NCBI RefSeq assembly: GCF_014648315.1
Contig: NZ_BMQW01000001.1
Span: 682,001 to 746,000, forward strand
From: Shewanella ulleungensis
GTDB lineage: Bacteria; Pseudomonadota; Gammaproteobacteria; Enterobacterales; Shewanellaceae
Direction of reading: 5' to 3'
Length of the DNA: 64,000 bases
Within the stretch, counting starts at the first letter, position 1; every line of letters begins with the position of its first letter. The notes below the pieces were generated by a model. That model was given only the letters and a program-made list of their open reading frames with translations. It was not told the DNA's origin and did no database searches. Below are positions 55,822-64,000 of the stretch, in pieces. The translations under genes were made by a program, and so were the position numbers.

Positions 55822-56983
55822 TCTACATGTTGCCGAAATGGACGGCGCAGTCAAAGCAAAACGGATCAGCAGTATCGATATGATGCGCGGCATCGTTATG
55901 CTCATTATGCTTCTAGACCATGTACGTGAACGGTTTTACCTGCACATGCAAGTAAGCGACCCAATGGATTTGAGCACCACCTCATGGGAATTGTTTGTCA
56001 GTAGATTTGCTGCGCACTTTTGTGCACCAGTGTTTGTTTTTTTAACCGGGGTGTCGGCATGGCTTTATGCTAATCGCAATCCGTTACAGCCCCGCTCAGC
56101 TCGGGAGTTTTTAGTTAAGCGCGGGTTATTTTTAATTACGCTTGAAATAATTGTGATCAACATTTCATGGATGGGCAACTATCATACATTGTGGCTACAG
56201 GTCATCTGGGTCATTGGTTTAAGTATGCTCACTTTAGCCGCGTTAATTAATTTACCCCGCCCATTCATGGGACTGTTAGGTTTTGCGATAGTATTTGGTC
56301 ATAATCTATTAACTCCAATTCAATTTATGCCTAATGAGTGGGGATATAGTTTGTGGACTATCTTGCATGATCGTGGTTATTTAATTACCGACGGCATCAT
56401 AAAAGTTAAAATAAGCTATCCCGCGCTCCCCTGGATGGGGGTCATTTTACTGGGTTATGTTGCTGGACCTATATTTTCAAAATCGTCTATCGCCAGCAAC
56501 CGACAACGTAAATTACTCCTGCTAGGACTCGCGTGTTTAACATTGTTTATTCTCTTACGAGGCGGCAATATCTATGGCGAAACCTTACCGTGGCAATTAG
56601 GATCTAGTATTGGTGAATCATTAATGTCGATATTTAATTTAACTAAGTACCCTCCTTCATTAAGTTTTTTATTGATAACCCTCGGAGTGATGTTTATCGG
56701 TTTAGTGGGCTTTGAGCGCTTAAACAATCCGGTTGGACAAGTGTTATCGACATTTGGCTCAGTACCCATGTTTTTCTATATCTTGCATTTGTATGTACTG
56801 CTACTAATGTATGGGATCAGTAAATACTTTTTAGGATCTAATCACGGTGATCTGTTAGGCGTCGATAATATGGCTTGGGTTTGGCTAATAGCCCTTAGCC
56901 TAATGGTGTTTTTATATTATCCCGTAAAACGATTTAGTGCTTATAAACAAGCCAGTAAGCAAGCTTGGATTAAATATTTATAA
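55811..56983 (+). CDS. membrane acyltransferase-like protein (HGSNAT/DUF1624 type)
   Basis: 390 residues with about ten membrane helices. The N-terminal block (RISSIDMMRGIVMLIMLLDHVRERFYL) and helices with FVFLTGVSAWLY match the DUF1624/heparan-alpha-glucosaminide acetyltransferase-type family. That family moves acetyl groups across membranes; the substrate here is unknown. It overlaps the receptor by 11 nt and so is translationally coupled. The receptor link suggests a role with the imported ligand, but that is inference. Confidence 0.8.
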   Translation: MNSNLHVAEMDGAVKAKRISSIDMMRGIVMLIMLLDHVRERFYLHMQVSDPMDLSTTSWELFVSRFAAHFCAPVFVFLTGVSAWLYANRNPLQPRSAREFLVKRGLFLITLEIIVINISWMGNYHTLWLQVIWVIGLSMLTLAALINLPRPFMGLLGFAIVFGHNLLTPIQFMPNEWGYSLWTILHDRGYLITDGIIKVKISYPALPWMGVILLGYVAGPIFSKSSIASNRQRKLLLLGLACLTLFILLRGGNIYGETLPWQLGSSIGESLMSIFNLTKYPPSLSFLLITLGVMFIGLVGFERLNNPVGQVLSTFGSVPMFFYILHLYVLLLMYGISKYFLGSNHGDLLGVDNMAWVWLIALSLMVFLYYPVKRFSAYKQASKQAWIKYL

Positions 56984-57285
56984 GTGACAAACAGCCTCTG
57001 TGGTGTTAAATATAACTGACACCACATGCTTCCACAGCTCTTGTAGCGACCTACTCTCATTGACAAATCTTTACCATGCATCCATAAATTTAATGACCTA
57101 GATCATTATTTTGTTAGTAGTAATTCTTTAACCTAATTTGTTTATATCTGTACTATTATTAAACAGTTTTTTTAACTTCTCAGCTGTATTAGTAAAACCG
57201 ATTAAACAGATAGGTAAAAGTCGCTTTAATTTGTAATCACAGTCAGTTAGCCTGAAAAGGTAATCCAATTTTGCTTAACGTTTAA

Positions 57286-59499
<2,214 letters not shown>

Positions 59500-59516
59500 T
59501 CCTCAACGTTAGATAC

Positions 59517-59546
59517 AAAAAAGCACTGATTATTCAGTGCTTTTTA
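59517..59546. terminator. bidirectional intrinsic terminator
   Basis: GCACTGA pairs with TCAGTGC (59523-59529 with 59534-59540), extended by A/T runs on both sides, between convergent katG and pgm. Confidence 0.9.
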
Positions 59547-59597
59547 TTTTTAAGCGTTAAGGCTCAGTAAAATATACCTAAGCTATTTACACCGCAA

Positions 59598-61241
59598 TTA
59601 GCCTTTTAAAGCAGAATCGATCATCGTTTGAGCCTGGGCGACAATACTCTCAAGGTGCTGCTGGCTAATAAAGCTTTCAGCGTAGATTTTGAATAGCGCT
59701 TCGGTGCCAGATGGACGAGCAGCAAACCAGCCATTTTCAGTAGTCACTTTAATCCCGCCAATCGCCGCATTATTACCTGGCGCATGACTTAATATCGCCG
59801 TGATTGATTCACCAGCAAGCTCAGTATCGGTAAAGCTATTTGCGTTGAGTAATTCAAACTTAGCTTTTTTCTTCAAACTAATTGGGCTATCGATACGGGT
59901 ATAAAAGCTTTCGCCAAATTGGTCAGTTAATTCTTTATAACGTTGCGCCGGTGTTTTACCCGTCACCGCTAATATTTCAGCAGCCAACAGCGCTAAAATA
60001 AAACCATCTTTGTCGGTACACCAAGTACTACCATCGCGTTTTAAAAACGCAGCGCCAGCACTTTCTTCACCGCCAAAAGCAATCGTACTTTGGGCAAGAC
60101 CATCAACAAACCATTTAAAGCCCACAGGCACTTCTAAACATTGACGGCCTAATGATGCACAAACACGGTCAATCATTGCACTAGATACCAGTGTTTTACC
60201 TACCGATAATGAATCAGACCATTGCGGACGATGAGTCATTAAGTAATCAATCGCCACGGCTAAGTAATGGTTAGGGTTCATTAAGCCAAAACCTGGGCAC
60301 ACTATACCGTGACGGTCATAATCTGGGTCGTTACCGACGCACAAATCATAATCTTCGCTGTAGGCTAACAAACCAGCCATAGCATAAGGAGACGAGCAAT
60401 CCATGCGAATTTTGCCGTCTTTATCCAGCGGCATAAAGCCAAAGGTTGGGTCGACTTTGTCATTAACCAAAGTAATATCAAGCCCATATTTCGCGGCAAT
60501 TTGCTCCCAATAATAAATACCCGAGCCACCAAGAGGATCGACACCTAAACGAATATTGGCTTTTTTAATCGCGTCCATATCAATCACTTCAGCAAGTGAT
60601 TCTACATATGGTGCAATAAAATCAACTTCATCAATCCAGCCCGATTTAACTGCCACGCCGTAATTAATTTTTTTAACACCTGACAACTGTTCTGCAAGAT
60701 ATTGATTGGCTTTAGCTTCGATGATCTTAGTAATGTCACCTTCTGCCGGTCCGCCATGTGGAGGATTGTACTTAATACCACCATCTTGCGGCGGATTATG
60801 TGAAGGGGTAATAATGAGACCATCAATTAATGCTGCTGGCTTAGAAGCATTAGCACGAACAATCGCTTGCGACACAACAGGGGTAGGCGTAAATCCATCG
60901 TCTTTTTGAATCAGCATTTTGACTTGATTGGCAGTCAACACTTCAACCACTGACATAAATGCGGCATAAGACAAGGCATGGGTATCAAAACCGACAATCA
61001 TCGGCCCAGTTATTCCCGCTGATTGACGATAATCAACTACCGCCTGCGTAATTGCCCAAATGTGGTTTTGGTTGAAACTAGCATTGAAAGCACTGCCACG
61101 ATGACCAGAGGTACCAAATGTCACTTTTTGCTGTACGTCTTCCACGTTAGGAATAATACGATAATAATGACTCATCAATTTAGGGATATTCACTAAATCC
61201 GTTTGTAAAGCTTGCTGTCCTGCGCGTTGATGAATAGCCAC
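59598..61241 (-). CDS. pgm: phosphoglucomutase (alpha-D-glucose phosphate-specific)
   Basis: 547 residues. It interconverts glucose 1-phosphate and glucose 6-phosphate. VTFGTSGHRGSAFNASF is the N-terminal motif and IITPSHNPPQDGGIKYNPP carries the phosphoserine. GNDPDYDRHG binds the metal, EESAGAAFLKRDG is the sugar loop and RPSGTEALFKIYAES the phosphate-binding end. The start is GTG 61241 with AGGAG 7 nt upstream. It lies downstream of seqA in the same direction, as in E. coli. Confidence 0.97.
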   Translation of the reverse strand: MAIHQRAGQQALQTDLVNIPKLMSHYYRIIPNVEDVQQKVTFGTSGHRGSAFNASFNQNHIWAITQAVVDYRQSAGITGPMIVGFDTHALSYAAFMSVVEVLTANQVKMLIQKDDGFTPTPVVSQAIVRANASKPAALIDGLIITPSHNPPQDGGIKYNPPHGGPAEGDITKIIEAKANQYLAEQLSGVKKINYGVAVKSGWIDEVDFIAPYVESLAEVIDMDAIKKANIRLGVDPLGGSGIYYWEQIAAKYGLDITLVNDKVDPTFGFMPLDKDGKIRMDCSSPYAMAGLLAYSEDYDLCVGNDPDYDRHGIVCPGFGLMNPNHYLAVAIDYLMTHRPQWSDSLSVGKTLVSSAMIDRVCASLGRQCLEVPVGFKWFVDGLAQSTIAFGGEESAGAAFLKRDGSTWCTDKDGFILALLAAEILAVTGKTPAQRYKELTDQFGESFYTRIDSPISLKKKAKFELLNANSFTDTELAGESITAILSHAPGNNAAIGGIKVTTENGWFAARPSGTEALFKIYAESFISQQHLESIVAQAQTMIDSALKG

Positions 61242-61282
61242 AAATGCTCTCCTAGATGTAAATGAATTGGTTGATTAGAAAC

Positions 61283-61918
61283 TTAAATATACTCTGCAAT
61301 AGTGCGGGCGTATTCACTGTCGCAACCTAAATGCTCCAATACCTCAGTAAAGATGGTTTGCTTTTTGGCAGTGTTATTATTTGTTGTAACCCAAAAGCCA
61401 CTGGTGCCAATTTCTTTAGGATTAGAAGACTGGCTCGATTCCAATAACGCTTGTTTAGAGCGGGCAAAATACAAACGTCCTTTGCCTTGAATATCGAGTA
61501 CTTTATTAAAGTCACTGCCAGTAGACGCGTGTAAATTATCGAGCAACCACATAAAACGACCCACAGCCCCTTTTTGCTGAGCCAATAAATGTTCATTAAC
61601 GATAGATTTAAATTCTATGGTAGTTGCTATCGCGTCTTGCTCGCGATTGGTTTCAGGCTCAACTTGGGCTGCAATCACTTTTTCAACGGCGGCTTTAGCT
61701 TGATTAAATAGTTGGCTACGTTGCCCCTCTGATTCGGTTACCGATACGGGTTCAGTTTCAAGGCTAGGTTCGCTAATTGAATCAGGTAAATCGACCACCA
61801 CGGTTTCCACTGATAAATGCAATAAACGACGTAAAATATCCGAAGCACTCTCGCCGATGCGTTCAGTCTTGCTGGCAATAAAGCGATAAAGTTCTTCATC
61901 AATTTCAATGTATTTCAT
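61283..61918 (-). CDS. seqA: SeqA, negative regulator of replication initiation
   Basis: 211 residues, a little longer than E. coli (181). The N-terminal multimerisation region (MKYIEIDEELYRFIASKTERIGESASDILRRLL) is well conserved. The linker is longer and acidic. The C-terminal domain (RLYFARSKQALLESS, GFWVTTNNNTAKKQTI) should bind hemimethylated GATC. It sequesters oriC after firing, which implies a Dam methylase elsewhere in the genome. ATG 61918 has AAGGA 8 nt upstream. It is co-transcribed with pgm. Confidence 0.96.
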   Translation of the reverse strand: MKYIEIDEELYRFIASKTERIGESASDILRRLLHLSVETVVVDLPDSISEPSLETEPVSVTESEGQRSQLFNQAKAAVEKVIAAQVEPETNREQDAIATTIEFKSIVNEHLLAQQKGAVGRFMWLLDNLHASTGSDFNKVLDIQGKGRLYFARSKQALLESSQSSNPKEIGTSGFWVTTNNNTAKKQTIFTEVLEHLGCDSEYARTIAEYI

Positions 61919-62213
61919 CAGAGTCATCCTTATTCTTCTATCTGTCTTAGGCTTAACGTTGGGTTAAACTTCGTTAAACACGCGGTCGCTGATCAAATTT
62001 GCGCGCAGCGATCAAAATATATCTTCAGTGTAAGCCAAGCTTAACCTACTAATAAAGTAGCAAAATCATTTAATGGCGCATATTCACTAAAAATTTTTAT
62101 TTCAAGAGTAAAATTACAGCAATTATGCTTCAGACGATCTGCAAAACTTGATTTGCTTATCCCATTGCCGCAAAATTCAGCCAAATTGATTGTTGTCACG
62201 GGTTTATCGCATT

Positions 62214-62987
62214 ATGCATTATGTTTCTCACGGTCAAGGTGAAGCGGTCCTGCTTATACACGGACTATTTGGCAACCTTGATAACTTAAAAAACCTCGGC
62301 AGTGTACTAGAGCAAAACCATCAGGTTATTCGCGTCGATGTGCCCAATCACGGCTTAAGTGAACATTGGGACAACATGGATTACCCATCTCTAGCCAATG
62401 CAATGGTTGAATTGTTAGACCAATTGAAGATCTCAGCCGCACATATTGTTGGTCATTCAATGGGAGGCAAAATTGCCATGGCCATGGCATTATTGCATCC
62501 TAGTCGTGTTAATAGTCTGGTGGTAGCAGACATTGCACCAGTAGCTTACCAACCGCGTCATCAAACAGTTTTCGCGGCGTTAACCAGTTTAATCTTTGAC
62601 GAAAACACCAGTCGTAAATCGGCATTAGCCCATTTGATAAACTCAGGTATTGATGAAGGCACTTCTCAATTTTTACTGAAAAACCTACAACGTACAGACA
62701 CAGGTTTTGAATGGAAAATGAATCTGGATGGTCTAATTCATTGTTACCCACGTATTATTGGCTGGGATTTGCCTATCAGCGCTGATGTGCATTTTGACAA
62801 GCCAACACTGTTTATTCGTGGTGGCGAATCAAATTATGTTACCGCAGAACACCGCGACGAAATTGTGCGTCAATTTCCTCAAGTGACCGCAAAAACCTTA
62901 AATGGCACAGGTCATTGGCTGCATGCACAAAAACCTGAGATTTTTAATCGTATCGTGTCTGAGTTTATTGAACAAAACCAAGGGTAA
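62214..62987 (+). CDS. ybfF: alpha/beta hydrolase YbfF
   Basis: 257 residues from ATG 62214. It is an alpha/beta-fold esterase: LLIHGLFGNLDNL gives the oxyanion loop, GHSMGGKIAM the nucleophile Ser, and GTGHWLHAQKPE the catalytic His. E. coli YbfF hydrolyses acyl-CoA or ester substrates in vitro. The place divergent from seqA-pgm is conserved. Confidence 0.92.
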   Translation: MHYVSHGQGEAVLLIHGLFGNLDNLKNLGSVLEQNHQVIRVDVPNHGLSEHWDNMDYPSLANAMVELLDQLKISAAHIVGHSMGGKIAMAMALLHPSRVNSLVVADIAPVAYQPRHQTVFAALTSLIFDENTSRKSALAHLINSGIDEGTSQFLLKNLQRTDTGFEWKMNLDGLIHCYPRIIGWDLPISADVHFDKPTLFIRGGESNYVTAEHRDEIVRQFPQVTAKTLNGTGHWLHAQKPEIFNRIVSEFIEQNQG

Positions 62988-63086
62988 ATTTTAATAATTT
63001 ACCGTTTTGCACATACCCAATTCTGACACGATGTGATATATTCGCGCCCTCTTTTCGCCAGACATGACTAAAGCGAAGGTAGAAGT

Positions 63087-63308
63087 ATGTTAAATCAGTA
63101 CATGGACCAAATAGAAGCCGTTGGGCTGAACTTGTTTTTTGCTGCGATATTCTTTTTTATCGGTATGGCAATCCATGATGTGCTTAAACAAGGTGATGTA
63201 CCTAAGTTTGGTCGATATATTGTTTGGGCAGTGTTATTCCTCGGCTGTGCCGGATTTATTGCAAAAGGTATTATACAGATGACCTGGGAAGGCTCTGGGA
63301 TCGGTTAA
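63087..63308 (+). CDS. DUF2788 membrane protein
   Basis: 73 residues with two membrane helices (LNLFFAAIFFFIGMAIHDVL and YIVWAVLFLGCAGFIAKGI). It matches DUF2788 proteins that I recall between ybfF and ybfE homologues. AAGGT lies upstream of ATG 63087. Function is unknown. Confidence 0.8.
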   Translation: MLNQYMDQIEAVGLNLFFAAIFFFIGMAIHDVLKQGDVPKFGRYIVWAVLFLGCAGFIAKGIIQMTWEGSGIG

Positions 63309-63315
63309 AAATACA

Positions 63316-63588
63316 ATGGCAAAAGAAACAACAGATAGAACGACTATTGACCTTTTTGCCACAGAAACACGCCGCGGGCGTCCGAGAAGTAACCCTCTTT
63401 CTCGGGAACAGCAATTAAAGATCAATAAGCGAAACCAAATTCAGCGTGATCGCGCTAACGGTTTAAAGCGAATAGAGTTAAAAGTGTCACAAGATTTATA
63501 TGATGCCTTGAACGAACAAGCTTTGAACAGTAACATCAGTCGTAGCCAGTTAATCGAATTTATTCTGCAACAACAACTCGACAACTGA
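63316..63588 (+). CDS. ybfE: YbfE-like ribbon-helix-helix protein
   Basis: 90 residues. The N-terminus is disordered and basic (RRGRPRSNPLSREQQLKI). The C-terminal half (LKRIELKVSQDLYDALNEQALNSNISRSQLIEFIL) has the ribbon-helix-helix pattern of DNA-binding antitoxin-like proteins. E. coli ybfE is LexA-regulated and lies before fldA; no LexA box was seen here. Confidence 0.88.
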   Translation: MAKETTDRTTIDLFATETRRGRPRSNPLSREQQLKINKRNQIQRDRANGLKRIELKVSQDLYDALNEQALNSNISRSQLIEFILQQQLDN

Positions 63589-63639
63589 GACGTTTTTAGA
63601 ACATCGCACAATGCGAACTAGATATTTAAAGGATAGACA

Positions 63640-64000
63640 ATGGCAACTGTAGGTCTTTTTTTCGGTAGCGACACAGGTAACACCGAAGCTGTAGCCAAAA
63701 TGATCCAGAAAAAACTGGGCAAAAGTATGCTCGATGTTAAAGACATCGCTAAGAGCACGAAAGAGCAAATCGCTGAATACGACTTGCTTATGTTTGGCAT
63801 TCCAACCTGGTATTACGGCGAAGCACAGTGTGATTGGGACGATTTTTTCCCTGAGCTTGAACAAATCGACTTTACCGATAAATTAGTCGCTATTTTTGGT
63901 TGTGGTGACCAAGAAGACTATGCAGAATACTTCCTTGACGCAATGGGAATGGTTCGTGACATTGTTGAAGCACGTGGTGGTATTATTATTGGTCACTGGC
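63640..64000 (+). CDS. fldA: flavodoxin FldA, N-terminal part
   Basis: The first 120 residues; the gene runs past the window end. It is a long-chain flavodoxin: GLFFGSDTGNTEAVAKMI binds FMN phosphate, and IPTWYYGEAQCDWDDF and FGCGDQEDYAEYFLDAMG are the FMN-ring loops. It is an electron carrier for reductive enzymes. AAAGGA precedes ATG 63640. ybfE-fldA order agrees with E. coli, where fur follows. Confidence 0.96.
   Translation, partial: MATVGLFFGSDTGNTEAVAKMIQKKLGKSMLDVKDIAKSTKEQIAEYDLLMFGIPTWYYGEAQCDWDDFFPELEQIDFTDKLVAIFGCGDQEDYAEYFLDAMGMVRDIVEARGGIIIGHW

Noticed and set aside
63550-63864. Minus-strand ORF over ybfE-fldA
   Set aside because: It is antisense to the well-supported flavodoxin gene.

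Overview
The window looks like chromosome from a Shewanella-type gammaproteobacterium of moderate to low GC. The evidence is gene content and order: gyrA/ubiG/nrdA/nrdB/yfaE, a gly-cys-leu tRNA operon, a second GAPDH with a long N-terminal extension beside gapA, and seqA-pgm divergent from ybfF-(DUF2788)-ybfE-fldA. Species was not established, and no database search was run. All functions are read from motifs and remembered family features.

Layout. Positions 1-473 hold the end of an aspartate/aromatic aminotransferase. Positions 558-3967 (minus) hold a three-gene redox operon: a fused membrane cytochrome b / NAD(P)H reductase, a 2x[4Fe-4S] ferredoxin and a Tat-signal flavoprotein. Next come serC and gyrA (minus), then ubiG, a MupP/Gph-like phosphatase and the class Ia ribonucleotide reductase genes nrdA-nrdB-yfaE (plus). 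The nrdA upstream region carries DnaA boxes and NrdR-like boxes. Positions 14.5-16.6 kb hold a mini 2OG-Fe(II) oxygenase, a secreted YciI-like protein and a RIO-type kinase.

Positions 16.6-18.9 kb are the only clearly accessory stretch. It has repeat debris, three tiny putative membrane ORFs, and a striking tandem array downstream of a tRNA-Gly/Cys/Leu operon. In the array a tRNA-Leu 3' half plus an intrinsic terminator is repeated with a 165-bp core period.

Positions 19.5-23.2 kb carry two GAPDHs flanking a lipoprotein gene. Then follow nadA, a branched-chain 2-oxoacid dehydrogenase operon (E1alpha-E1beta-E2), astE, msrA, trxB, a GNAT acetyltransferase, an RND efflux pair, patZ, a diguanylate cyclase and ecotin. 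After these lie a RecQ-family helicase with a coupled small gene, a DTW-domain tRNA-modifying enzyme, pssA, dacB, a conserved protein of unknown function and a GGDEF-EAL protein. The last part holds an outer-membrane receptor/acyltransferase operon, katG, pgm-seqA and ybfF-DUF2788-ybfE-fldA, the last truncated by the window end.

Most genes are housekeeping. The two places most likely to hold undescribed biology are the Tat-flavoprotein/ferredoxin/cytochrome b operon and the tRNA-Leu fragment/terminator array. Many start codons were moved to GTG, TTG or internal ATG sites where a Shine-Dalgarno sequence decides it.
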